DNA from: Channallabes apus
Lineage: Eukaryota > Chordata > Actinopteri > Siluriformes > Clariidae
Length of the DNA stretch: 64,000 nt
Assembly: GCA_030522415.1 (NCBI GenBank)
Contig: CM060131.1
Location: 7,179,203-7,243,202 of the forward strand
Reading direction: 5' to 3'
Numbering within the stretch: the first letter of the stretch is position 1; the number at the start of each line of letters is the position of its first letter. The notes under the pieces were generated by a model. It saw only the letters and a list, made by a program, of their open reading frames with translations. It searched no databases and was not told the DNA's origin. Shown one piece after another: positions 10,931-21,107 of the stretch. The position numbers and the translations under genes are program-made.

Positions 10931-11590
10931 ATCTACTTCAAATATTTGTTAAAACAGCCAGGAAACTCACTCTGACCATTTTAATAATTCATTGATAAGT
11001 TAGTGATTCCTTAAGTTACGGCTGTGCTGATCATGTCATCTCATCGTCAGTGAGCGCGCCTATAATTCACTTCTCATACGAATTACATAATCAAATTTTT
11101 TTTTTCATTAGTTTTTATTAAAGCAGATATTTCTCTTTCTATAAGTATATATTTTTCACGTCTGTGCGGCGAGTATACACGGAGTTTGGGTTAATTTTCT
11201 GACGCACCAAAATCAATACAGAACCCCGTTTACTTTATTTATTTAACAAAATCATAAAGTTTTTTCGTCATTGTGTGTGCACCTAAATAAAAGTAGAGTC
11301 TTATGAGTCTTATGAAAGCTCTAAGATGACACAAGACCCTACACGTGTAGCCTTTCTACTATAATTACACAGTTTACAACGTTGACGTTGCTTAAATTCG
11401 ATCCTAAAAAACTGAATTTAATTTTAATTATAAATTTGTACTGTAATGTTACTACTGTGATTATGAATTCGTTTATTTACAATGTTTCACTTTATTTTAT
11501 CTGCAACAACGTGCAGCTGTGGACGACCTGCGCCTCATTAAGCCTGGAGAGAACGAGCTGATGCCTGAGGCGTCAGTCTATAGTTATATA

Positions 11591-11604
11591 GCGCCACTCA
11601 GTGG
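11591..11604 (-). promoter_or_regulatory. CTCF-like motif near the right end of E1
   Basis: Minus-strand CCACTGAGTGGCGC, the same motif and spacing as in E0, E3 and E4, with two central mismatches to the CTCF core. Confidence 0.3.
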
Positions 11605-12374
11605 TAAAAGCCAGCAAACGCACAAACCCAAATGCTGACGCCATACGCTGCGACGGTAGAAGTCGCATACTGCCTGTGCACCCACTGTATACGTATCTAC
11701 AGTATAAGCATATTTAACTACTTCAGCAGTGAATTAGAAACTTGGTCAGTCTGGCTTTTAGATAAAGTCCTTCAGAGCAAGCATTGTGTAAATATAATAT
11801 ATAAAAAATAATGTAATATAAAATAAAATAATATAAAATAAATAAATATATAACATAAATGGTTAATGATAGCAATAAAATCAGACTTAATAGTTGGATT
11901 TGATACTTTTCTTTTTATTTACTATATAGACATCTTATTATGCTTTCCCTGTTATTAATCTCTCTATATTCTCTAATTATGACTTGAATAAATCGGCTCA
12001 CATCGGAGCGCGCTAGCGTGTTGAAAAAGCGAGTACTGTAGTCTCTATATTTGTGTTTGTTGTTTTCCTGGGGGGGTGGGGTGTTTATGTCTGCATTTTA
12101 TCTATAAATCATGTGTGTGTGCACGGAGAGTTTATGTGTGTGCGCACGGAGAGTTTATGAGTGTGTTTGTGACGCTACTTTACACTGATCAGCAGTCGAC
12201 GCCCCGCCATACCCAGCAAATCAAAGGGGCAGTTATCGCCTATGACACGTTGAAGGAGAACTTAATAGTTCTCAAAAATAGTGTAAATGTCTGCAACAAT
12301 CACTAACCATTAAAATTTATTTTTTTTGTAATTAAACACGAAAATATTAATTACATTTTCTTTATACATATTTC

Positions 12375-12378
<4 letters not shown>

Positions 12379-12443
<65 letters not shown>
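12379..12443. repeat. (AT)n microsatellite
   Basis: About 65 bp of nearly uninterrupted AT dinucleotides, followed by a shorter AT tract near 12605-12630. Confidence 0.95.
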
Positions 12444-12759
12444 AATAATTTAAAACTATTTATTCATTTGTCTTTTATTTACTTACTAACTAGTCAATGC
12501 GTTTTTAGGGCTCTAAAAACTACGGCAGTATGAGAGACAATGGAATAGCACGTGTGAGTTGACGCCCTTGCACTGGTCACACACACACACACACACATAC
12601 ATATATATAAATATATATATATATATATTCGTGTTTAATTAAATTCTTAAATCATCGTGTTCACCCATGCACTGAAAAAAAGAACTTGTAAGATTTACTT
12701 GATAAAATCCTCGTAACAATTTGGACACATGGATTTGGACACAAAGTACATTTTATTGC

Positions 12760-12960
12760 TCCAATATTAATACACATAGCCCTACCCTTCCATTTGGCGC
12801 GTTCATGTGAAGGGGTAGGGGTGTCTCATTTCTCTTTTGGTTGGAGGGGTAGGGGGAAGGGCCAGATAGCCCTCCAAATGAAGATTTTTCGGGACCTCAC
12901 TTCAAACGAAGGGCTAAGCGAAATTTTCAACATGGCTGCTCACTCGAGCAAGCAGACCCA
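12760..12960. mobile_element. MITE-like segment with GGGTAGGG blocks
   Basis: Complementary blocks AGCCCTACCC, GAAGGGGTAGGGG and AGGGCCAGATAGCCC, and an AACATGGCTGC start-like motif at about 12931-12941, give a partly palindromic structure. Similar sequences are common in fish genomes as short non-autonomous DNA transposons; this is from memory. Exact ends and target duplication were not resolved. Confidence 0.35.
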
Positions 12961-13263
12961 TAAATGTTAATTTTTGCCATTAATAAATATTTTTATGACA
13001 AGTTTTCATTATATGTATATTAATTTAATCTTGTGTTTATGGTGATGTTCTGTAAAGAAACGTTTGCAAAAAAAATCGCTAAAGTTTGCTAGCGGATAGT
13101 ACAGATTGCACAATATTACAAATATATATTTTTATGTCACATACACTTTACTGCATGCTACAAACAAATATGATAGTTCAGTAGCACGGCAGTTTGCCGA
13201 GCATTTGATAACACATTGTTTGTTTTGCTTACTGCCATATGTGTACATGTAAATGAATCGTGT

Positions 13264-13500
13264 TTACTGTAGATGCGGTCATATTATTTCACCAGTTTTG
13301 ACGGGTAGCTCTGGTTTAAAGTTTCACTCACACAACAGAAGTCCGATCTCTTTGTCTCTTGTAGTTTATTTTGTCAGCATCAAAGAATCAACACTTCGTA
13401 CAGTCGTCTTGACTAAATCCACTGTGATTACAGACACCAGTTGCTGCATCTTGCAAATCTCTGACTTTTACAACAATCTATTACAGTCTTAGCTTACGTA
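13264..13500 (-). mobile_element. BEL/Pao LTR fragment
   Basis: It is the reverse complement of 52230-52478, the 3' part of the LTR of the BEL element at 51832, with few differences. Its left edge coincides with the LTR terminus (TGTAGATGC in this orientation). Its right edge stops abruptly where block D begins. The rest of this LTR copy is absent. Confidence 0.8.
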
Positions 13501-14631
13501 CAGATGTCGCCTTTAAGACTGCGCGTGTTTTCCCGCGGGATGCCGCAATTTAGCGCGCAGCGTGCCGCAACTTGCCGGAGGCAACATTCAGGAATTTAAA
13601 ATAAATGTTTTGTGCTTCACTGAATATCCGCCAGATGGCGCATGGAAGGACTTTATCTAAAAGCTGGACCAAGTACAACAATGAATGTAATGACGCGGAT
13701 GAACAGTGCTGAAGCGAACATGAATTTTATTTTGTTTTATAATAAATCTTTCATGATGAATGAGTGTATATGTGCTTCATATTAGCAAACACAGGCAAAG
13801 GAGACAGAAATTATTGAGGTATCCACTGAAAAAAGTAAACCTAGCTATCGTTCGTTTAATGTGTTTTTTTCTCATTCCATTAGTTTAAAAAAAATTATTT
13901 GCTCTTTTAAACTAATGTGTCTAATTTATGCTTATGGGTGAATCTTTTTTTTTTACTTTAGTATAATGCTATTTACAGCAGGGAACCAAAGTGAAATATT
14001 TCATTTTGATCAAGGCACTTTTATTAGATTGAGTGTGATTAGCGCATGCGCAGTCTTTGACCATAGTTTTGCCGGTATAATTTTATTTACGCCTCAAACG
14101 TTACGCCGCATGACGTTGAAACAAGTAAGGAAGGATATCAGAACCTGTGTTTCAGTTACTGTTAGTTAAAGCTCCTGGTTAAACTTAAATCTAATCCATT
14201 CACAAAGGACTTTTCTGCTTCAAACCAAAGTTCGCTGTGTCACATGACCTCATGTGTCATATGACCTCATGACGCAGCATTATCACGGACAGAATCACGT
14301 TCTGCTGGCGGCCCGAGTTTCTCAAGGAATACTCCTTTAAACCAGGTAAGAAAGCAAACTCATGTCATTTCTATGTTAAATGTTTCTCTTATATGAGCAA
14401 ATTCATGGTTTATGTCAGGAACAACTACTTTGTAGATTTTGTGTCCGTGTTTGCTACTGTAGCTAAAAACACCTATATTACCTACATTAGCATTAGCTAA
14501 CTAACGCGGTGATTTTCAAAAATACCAGAGTTTCTACAGTAAGTCAGCGGCGCCGAATAACATGAAAATAATTATATTTAAGTACCGTTGGTTAATGATG
14601 TAAAAATTAATAGGAATGTGACGTAAACATA
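13501..14631 (+). repeat. Block D repeat, left of E2 (promoter-like)
   Basis: It matches 28943-30027 throughout; its right-hand continuation after E2 is 21108-21449. It contains a CCGCCAGATGGCGC CTCF-like site (13628-13641), a GCGCATGCGC palindrome (14042-14053) and a splice donor in the context CCAG|GTAAGAAAG at 14345. All three are conserved in the second copy (29069, 29484, 29742). This looks like a promoter with a non-coding first exon, but no coding sequence is visible. The shift at 13501 marks the junction with the LTR fragment. Confidence 0.5.
14042..14053 (+). promoter_or_regulatory. NRF1-type site in block D
   Basis: GCGCATGCGCAG matches the palindromic NRF1 consensus, usual in TATA-less promoters. 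It lies about 300 bp upstream of a splice donor and is conserved at 29484-29495. Confidence 0.4.
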
Positions 14632-14799
14632 CAGTGGGAGCCACGCCAAATAGCCGCGACAGTGTGGCTGAAGTGTGAATGGCGTGTGAATGGCCTTTGC
14701 ACGCCGTAATCCCCCCTCCCTTTTCTGGCCGAAAGTCGTGTCAAGATTTCACAGTAAACACGCCCATTCAAGCCCAATTTATTCATTTACCTGGTGCCA

Positions 14800-14813
14800 C
14801 CACTAGATGGCGC
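14800..14813 (+). promoter_or_regulatory. CTCF-like motif near the left end of E2
   Basis: CCACTAGATGGCGC fits the CTCF core consensus at every position. The right end of E2 has a weaker inverse version at 20915-20928. Confidence 0.5.
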
Positions 14814-14889
14814 TTCGTTCTCAAGAACACGTTAAAACATGCCAGCTGCGCTGAGTTGCAATCACGTGATTTTAACAACCCGCCTCCAC

Positions 14890-16405
14890 CCCCGCCGAAC
14901 TGATGCTACCAAACTACAGAGATGAAGATGGCGGCTTAACGGACTATTCGTGGTAAGTGATGTTTTATTTTATAAAATGTGTTTGGGGTAGTTTACAGTT
15001 TATTTCCCATTTTAGTTTTTTATTGGCCGTTTTAAATATCACTGGCAGCACCAGCAGCGGTCAGATGTGACTTTAGAGAACTTAATGTTCTGTTTACCAA
15101 GTGTGGAGTTAATATTACAGCTTACTGTCAGTGTCACACACTCACAATGTCACTCCACTTTAACTCAAAAACATGCTCAAGCTTCGACAATACTATTAAT
15201 GACCCTATTACAAGAGCTGCACTACCCGTGAAGAGTGTTTGTGTTCTCTGTAAATACTGAGAGAATCTCACCGCGTGTTGTCTGGATAAATTCAGCGGTT
15301 ATTTATTCTTTGGTTAAGAGTTAATCTGCAGGTTATTTCTGTGACTGTAATATAATGTGATGCAGTTGATGAGGGACACAGACTGAGGGTAGCTGTACAG
15401 GAGCTAGTAACGCTCATAACCCGGTTTATATTTTACACACTTTGTTCGGGACTTTCCGCGGTAGCGCGAGCGCTTAGTTAAAGAGCTGAACAACAACACT
15501 GAAGTGTTTATCAGTTAGGAGGAGGAGGAGGAGGTGTGTGTGGGGGGGGGGAGGTGTGTGTGTGTGTGTGTGTGCGTGTGAGGGGCTTCAGTAAGTTATA
15601 GTTTGGCTTCAGGGATGAACTAATGCTCATATACGAGTGTTATATCGCTTAACTTACTTGTATGAAAAGCGCATTAAGTAAATTCTCGGTTAATTTAATT
15701 CAGACGATAATACAGACAGTCAGTGGTTAACACTAACACTGTTCACTGGTTAACACTAACACTGTTCACTGGTTAACACTAACACTGTTCACTGGTTAAC
15801 ATTAGCACAGGCAGTTTATTTACATTCCAGAATTCCCAAAACAGTATTTTACACACTCTGTGGTAAATAGGTTTATTAATATATTTTATTTTTATTAGAA
15901 CTATATGTTCTGTTAAGTTTATTTATCTTTGTCTTGACTAAATTCTCCTGTTGTCTTTAAGCAGAGCTCCGCTGTGGAGGATTGGGGGGTCAGACGGCTG
16001 ACGGCTGGACTTTTGGAGCTACAGGACTGGAGGAGTCTGAACAAGCTGTTGAGGGAGCTGTAGGAGGGATGACGTCACAGTCCGACAGCTTTAGAATGAT
16101 GTTTGATCAGGTCTACTGTATATTCTGAACATAGAACTGCAAAATGTCTGATACAGTACTTTGGGGGAAACAAAGACTTAAACTGTTAAGTAATAACATT
16201 ATTAATAACAAATATGTAATAGTTTTGATATTTGAAAAATTAATATTTTAATGTAAAAGGACTATAGATAGAGACTTATAAGCAGCTGGTGTATCCGGGT
16301 TGTTTAATGAACTTTAAGCAAAAAGACAACATGTATTCATCTGTTTTATATAAATTACTGTTTTAACTTTGACTAGTTTTGGAAGAATAAATTGAATTGT
16401 TAAAG
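14890..16405 (+). other. Transcript-like unit in E2: exon, intron, exon, poly(A) signal
   Basis: AAGATGGCGGC at 14925-14935 is an exact YY1-type motif. It is followed by a donor, GTG|GTAAGTG, at 14953. A pyrimidine-rich acceptor, CTTTAAGCAG, ends at 15964. The second exon has an open frame from the acceptor to TGA at about 16128 (Gly/Glu-rich, no known domain) and a poly(A) signal AATAAA at 16386-16391. An inverted copy at 50873-51266 keeps acceptor and signal; a third (31647-32000) has lost the exon start. Reading-frame differences between copies are mostly non-synonymous, so the protein is doubtful. A non-coding or decayed transcript is more likely. Confidence 0.35.
15724..15805 (+). repeat. 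23-bp minisatellite
   Basis: Three and a half units of GGTTAACACTAACACTGTTC plus ACT. The inverted E2-interior copy at 51425-51460 has about one unit, so the array expanded in this copy. Confidence 0.85.
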
Positions 16406-17203
16406 TCATGTTTTGCGTGTTTTAATTTTGGGGGATTGTTTGGGTATTTAAAAATTCTTTAGTTGAACCAACAACTTCAATGGGCAAAAAATGGGACACA
16501 ACTTTGTTTTAAATAGTCAAAGAGTTGGGCTGAAAATAATAATAATAATTATTGATCATAGAAACAAATGAAACCAGTTAAACACTTGATTATATGTATT
16601 TGTGATTGTGACCCATAATAATTTTTTCTCAGTATAAATAAATGTTTTGGGTTTTAAGAACTCCAAAAGAGCAACGACAAACTTGGTATTCTCCATTGAG
16701 GTTTCTCACCTTCCACTCCTGAGTAGGACATGGTGTTAATTGCTCTGTGTGTGCGTGTGTGTTTTTGGCGGGGGGATGGGTGTGTGTGTGTGTTTTCGGC
16801 TGTTCAGCAGTTCTAAACACAAGCACAGTTTTTGTCCTTAACTAAAATACCTCAATACGTTATTAATGAATTTATTTTGTTGAATAAGGTAATAAGCGAT
16901 ATTTAAACCAAACCAGTAAGTTAAGTAAGTGTTCCATACATTAAAGTACTGTGTATAACCAAGTGCCCTAGCAAACACAGTTACAGTACAGTTTACAGTA
17001 CAAACAGAGTGTGTGCGCTGGGGGGATTGGAAGGTGAGTGAGAATACTCATTTACAAGACAAAAGACGGTCAGAGGCAGCGCCGTTCTAGACCAGACAAC
17101 ACGGGGTGGGGGGAGGGGGGCACCATGCTCGAGCACTGTTTTTACCTGGCCTTACTGTATAGTAACAGTATTGTATTTGCTGAATTGTGTTGAGGCACGC
17201 AAA

Positions 17204-17240
17204 CCCCCTGACCACAATAAGGTGGCAATCCCTCAGGGGG
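17204..17240 (+). other. Conserved stem-loop, copy 1
   Basis: CCCCCTGA pairs with TCAGGGGG (8 bp), enclosing a CCAC/GTGG stem. The structure recurs at 32765-32801, 24344-24380 and 49717-49753 (the last two inverted), with the stem kept almost intact. It lies 3' of the transcript-like unit. Its role is unknown. Confidence 0.45.
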
Positions 17241-17924
17241 AAACTAAAAAAAAAAAAAATACATAATTATATAATAAAATATCCTTAATCCAGATTTTAT
17301 CAATCAATGGCATAACATTTATCTAAGCTGGATGGTCAAATTCTCAAAAACATTTAACCTAAAGTAAGACTTAACACACTATAACTAAAATATTTACAAA
17401 ACTGAAAGGTTGTCTTATGAATAATAAAAAATACAAACTAAATTAAAACAGATGGGCTGTTGAACAGATCATAATATGTTTTATGTTTTCTGATTATAAA
17501 TGATATATGGGTTGATTTTAGAAAGGCTAAATCCAATAGCTAGTTTTGGTAATGTCAGTCCAGTAACTATACTATGTAAAAGTAATTATAATATGAATTA
17601 ATTAAGGGCAGGACCTAACTTAATGTTAATAATTTACACCATGATAACATTAGTATTCATGTTTTTGTATTTTTGTATTAACATTTTAAATGTTCAAATG
17701 AACGTTTCAGAGTATATAATTTGTCGTGTCATCTGTGATTGAGACCCATGAGTTAAATTGAAATATTTTTTATAGGTAGTAAGCCAGGTTTTAGTAACCT
17801 TGGATAAATCAGCATGTAAGCCCTCTCTCGCACACGCGCTCTCACGCTATCTCTCGCACTCACACACACACACACACACACACACACTGTACACACACAG
17901 ACACACACAAATAATACATGAAAT

Positions 17925-18310
17925 CGCGTAAAAACCAAATGAAACTAGGGTAAAAAATATGAGCAGTAAAATACAGTAGTATCCTGTAGGTGATTCCTGT
18001 CCTGTGATAACAGGCACTAACCCTCTAGAACTGTTTTGTTTTCAAGTGTGAATGTTTATGGGGATTAAATCTGTCTCTGCTGCTGCATCTATACACAGTT
18101 GTGATAAGTGATTGATGCCCCATCAGATCTTTAATGTGGGACATTATGCTGGTTAAATGACTAAAAGACACACTGATCCGTATGGACAGATATTTGTTCC
18201 AGATATTATGCGCCATTAATCAATTTGTTATGCCAATTTGACTTTCAGCGAAAACATCAAAAATATAACGAAAACAAACCCAAGCAGAAGTTACATTTTA
18301 AGCTTTACTT
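17925..18310 (+). repeat. Duplicated segment in E2, copy A
   Basis: It is closely similar to a second copy split by the Tc1 insertion (18515-18539 plus 20161-20535). A (CA)n tract precedes copy A at 17855-17910 and a shorter one precedes copy B at 18498-18512. A third partial copy, inverted, is at 49830-49950. No ORF of note. Confidence 0.7.
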
Positions 18311-18368
18311 TCAAATTCAAATTTGATTTGTCACATACACAGCGCGATATGCAGTAAAATGCTTTGGG

Positions 18369-18453
18369 TGCTTTAGGTGAGGCTCGAACTCGGCATTGCT
18401 TCACCTGGACCGCTTTATAAGTATCACGCGCTAACCGATTGCGCCACTGGAGC
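18369..18453 (-). pseudogene. tRNA-Ile(UAU)-like pseudogene or SINE head, with intron
   Basis: On the minus strand it begins GCTCCAGTGGCGCAATCGG, continues through a D-arm and an ACTTATA anticodon region followed by an intron-like insert, and ends with a TTCGAGCCTCACC T-arm. This matches the layout of vertebrate tRNA-Ile(UAU), a tRNA whose genes carry introns. About 8 nt are missing between the anticodon arm and the T-arm. Two mismatches open the acceptor stem, so it should not make functional tRNA. AT-rich sequence to about 18305, ending in AAATTTGAATTTG-type repeats, suggests it heads a short SINE. Confidence 0.65.
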
Positions 18454-18539
18454 CACACGGAAGTTGGTCTTGTCAGAGTATCCTCTCTCTCGTGCGCGCA
18501 CACACACACACATGAAATTGCGTAAAACCCAACGAAATA

Positions 18540-20158
18540 CAGTGGTGTGAAAAACTATTTGCCCCCCTCCTGATTTCTTATTCTTTTGCATGTTTGTCAC
18601 ACAAAATGTTTCTGATCATCAAACACATTTAACTATTAGTCAAAGATAACACAAGTAAACACAAAATGCAGTTTTTAAATGAGGGGTTTTATTATTTAGG
18701 GAGAAAAAAAATCCAAACCTACATGGCCCTGTGTGAAAAAGTAATTGCCCCCTGAACCTAATAACTGGTTGGGCCACCCTTAGCAGCAATAACTGCAATC
18801 AAGCGTTTGCGATAACTTGCAACGAGTCTTTTACAGTGCTCTGGAGGAATTTTGGCCCACTCATCTTTGCAGAATTGTTGTAATTCAGCTTTATTTGAGG
18901 GTTTTCTAGCATGAACCACCTTTTTAAGTTCATGCCACAACATCTCAGTAGGATTCAGGTCAGGACTTTGACTAGGCCACTCCAAAGTCTTCATTTTGTT
19001 TTTCTTCAGCCATTCAGAGGTGGATTTGCTGGTGTGTTTTGGGTCATTGTCCTGCTGCAGCACCCAAGATCGCTTCAGCTTGAGTTGACGAACAGATGGT
19101 CGGACATTCTCCTTCAGGATTTTTTGGTAGACAGTAGAATTCATGGTTCCATCTATCACAGCAAGCCTTCCAGGTCCTGAAGCAGCAAAACAACCCCAGA
19201 CCATCACACTACCACCACCATATTTTACTGTTGGTATGATTTTCTTTTTCTGAAATGCTGTGTTACTTTTACGCCAGATGTAATGGAACACGCACCTTCC
19301 AAAAAGTTCAACTTTTGTCTCGTCGGTCCACAAGGTATTTTCCCAAAAGTCTTGGCAATCATTGAGATGTTTTTTAGCAAAATTGAGACGAGCCTTAATG
19401 TTCTTTTTGCTTAAAAGTGGTTTGCGCCTTGGAAATCTGCCATGCAGGCCGTTTTTGCCCAGTCTCTTTCTTATGGTGGAGTCGTGAACACTGACCTTAA
19501 TTGAGGAAAGTGAGGCCTGCAGTTCTTTAGATGTTGTCCTGGGGTCTGTTGTGGCCTCTCGGATGAGTTGTCTTTGCGCTCTTTGGGTAATTTTGGTCGG
19601 CCAGCCACTCCTGGGAAGGCTCACCACTGTTCCATGTTTTTGCCATTTGTGGATAATGGCTCTCACTGTGGTTCGCTGGAGTCCCAAAGCTTTAGAAATG
19701 GCTTTATAACCTTTACCAGACTGATAGATCTCAATTACTTTTGTTCTCATTTGTTCCTGAATTTCTTTGGATCTTGGCATGATGTCTAGCTTTTGAGGTG
19801 CTTTTGGTCTACTTCTCTGTGTCAGGTAGCTCCTATTTAAGTGATTTCTTGATTGAAACAGGTGTGGCAGTAATCAGGCCTTGGGGTGACTACAGAAATT
19901 GAACTCAGGTGTGATAAACCACAGTTAAGTTATTTTTTAACAAGGGGGGCAATCACTTTTTCACACAGGGCCATGTAGATTTGGAGTTTTTTTTCTCCCT
20001 TAATAACGTAAACCTTCTTTTAAAAACTGCATTTTGTGTTCAATTGTGTTATCTTTGACTAATAGTTAATGGTTTTTGATGATCAGAAACTTTTTGTGTG
20101 ACAAACATGCAAAAGAATAAGAAATCAGGAAGGGGGCAAATAGTTTTTCACACCACTG
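18540..20158 (-). mobile_element. Complete Tc1/mariner transposon
   Basis: A 1,619-bp element flanked by TA on both sides (18538-18539, 20159-20160). It has inverted repeats of about 210 bp starting CAGTGGTGTGAAAAAC. An inner repeat block around CATGGCCCTGTGTGAAAAAG (near 18722-18745) reappears inverted near 19945-19977, the IR/DR arrangement of fish Tc1 elements whose transposase binds two sites per end. It interrupts copy B of the duplicated E2 segment. Few differences between the two ends were seen, so it is young. Confidence 0.93.
18758..19780 (-). CDS. Tc1-type DD34E transposase
   Basis: A 340-residue uninterrupted ORF, the usual length for fish Tc1 transposases. The N-terminal third holds two helix-turn-helix regions (paired-like, with the G-L-Q-R-T-T-V-R segment near residues 48-55) that bind the terminal repeats. 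The catalytic triad is complete: the first Asp in W-T-D-E-T, the second in Q-Q-D-N-D-P-K-H and Glu in L-N-P-T-E-M-L-W, with exactly 34 residues between the last two. A Gly-rich G-G-G-S-V-M-V-W-G box is present. The enzyme cuts and pastes the element at TA. ATG at 19780 begins M-P-R-S-K-E, the common start for the family. No frameshift or stop was found, so activity is plausible but untested. Confidence 0.95.
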   Translation of the reverse strand: MPRSKEIQEQMRTKVIEIYQSGKGYKAISKALGLQRTTVRAIIHKWQKHGTVVSLPRSGWPTKITQRAQRQLIREATTDPRTTSKELQASLSSIKVSVHDSTIRKRLGKNGLHGRFPRRKPLLSKKNIKARLNFAKKHLNDCQDFWENTLWTDETKVELFGRCVFHYIWRKSNTAFQKKKIIPTVKYGGGSVMVWGCFAASGPGRLAVIDGTMNSTVYQKILKENVRPSVRQLKLKRSWVLQQDNDPKHTSKSTSEWLKKNKMKTLEWPSQSPDLNPTEMLWHELKKVVHARKPSNKAELQQFCKDEWAKIPPEHCKRLVASYRKRLIAVIAAKGGPTSY

Positions 20159-20160
20159 TA

Positions 20161-21107
20161 TGAGCAGTAAAAAAAAATCAGTAAAAATACATTAGTATAA
20201 CAGGCGCTAACCCTCTGGAACTTTTTTTTTTACTATTGTTTCCAAGTGTTTATGGGGATTTAATCTGTCTCTTCTGCCGCATCCATTCACAGTTGTGATA
20301 AGTGATTAATGCCCCATCAGATCTTTTGACGGGGGAGCATTATGCATGATTAAATGACTAAAGAAATACTGATCCATATGGGCAGATATTTATTCCAGCT
20401 TGCATGCGGCGTTAATTGCCTTTCTTATGCCACTTGTAGACTATCAGTGAAAATATCAGCGAAAACATCATCAAAAATATAACGAAAACAAACCCAAGCA
20501 GACGTTACATTTTGAGCTTTACTTTGCAGCAAAATATTATCTATCAGTATATTAAATGGAACGGGGTAAAATACACAGTAATGTAAAATACTGTACATAG
20601 CCTGCGTTTTTATTCCGTACCTACAATGATCGGTATAGACAAATTACAGCCGCTACCGTGTCTTTAAGGATCATTTCAGGATGTCTTAAAAAATATTTCA
20701 CTAACTTAATTTATTAATTCATTATTAAATAATAAATAGCATAATCATCATGGGTTGTGTATTGAGTGATTTAACAAACCTGTTTTATTAATCGGTTTGT
20801 TGTTGTTGTTTTTTCATCTATTTATGAAACTATGTTGACAATGCAAGAACTGCCTGTATATTAAAGATACGGTATTGGGCTTCCTGGACACTGCAGTTAA
20901 CTGTGCCAGTCAATGCTCCATCTGGCGGAATTATACGGCATTGCAACCATCTTTTTAGAAAGCGCATGGTGGCGTTTATGGGGCGGGGCATCGTTAACTG
21001 CGTCATCGCGGGGGATCACATTCCATGCACGAAGCCTGCATTAACCCTTCATGGATCTGCCACGGAGCCGTCATGCTCCAGGCGGCTGTTTGACGTGGCT
21101 CCCACTG
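20161..21107 (+). repeat. E2 right part after the Tc1
   Basis: 20161-20535 completes duplicated segment copy B. 20536-20880 is AT-rich with no gene seen. 20881-21107 is the GC-richer subterminal region, with a CTCF-like motif inverse at 20915-20928 and the right inverted end. A short open frame at 20903-21130 spans the E2 end and is a coincidence. Confidence 0.5.

Larger units (their letters stand above)
6265..11687 (+). mobile_element. E1: TA-flanked CAGTGG element, 5.4 kb, no transposase
   Basis: The left end is CAGTGGTGTGACAACC (6265) and the right end on the opposite strand is CAGTGGGTGCACAGG, imperfectly related over about 20 bp. TA occurs on both sides (6263-6264, 11688-11689). Removing the element and one TA gives a sequence that matches the block B copy at 41241-41260, so the ends are well fixed. 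The interior is AT-rich and holds a direct duplication (7025-7545 and 8084-8600), a Harbinger MITE, a second duplicated segment (8843-9075 and 10662-10930) and two small ORFs. No transposase-like ORF is present. CTCF-like motifs lie about 110 bp and 85 bp inside the ends. Termini and TA suggest Tc1/mariner-type mobilisation; this is inference. Confidence 0.75.
11688..13263. repeat. Block B remainder and mixed repeats
   Basis: 11688-11930 continues block B (compare 41247-41452). The rest is a patchwork: 12212-12310 recurs at 35880-35975, an (AT)n tract occupies 12379-12443, (CA)n lies at 12580-12596, and a MITE-like segment lies at 12760-12960. The small frames here are simple-sequence or repeat derived. 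No gene is supported. Confidence 0.5.
14632..21107 (+). mobile_element. E2: TA-flanked CAGTGG element containing a Tc1
   Basis: The ends are CAGTGGGAGCCACG (14632) and the exact inverse CGTGGCTCCCACTG (ending 21107), with similarity extending about 10 bp further. TA flanks both sides. The empty site survives at 30026-30027, where GACGTAAACA and GAACAAGC abut across a single TA. Without the nested Tc1 it is about 4.86 kb. Contents in order: CTCF-like motif, YY1-type first exon with intron and second exon, 23-bp minisatellite, a segment also found at 31647-33490 and 49310-51264, a stem-loop, a duplicated segment, a tRNA-Ile-like SINE and the Tc1. It encodes no transposase of its own. Confidence 0.75.
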
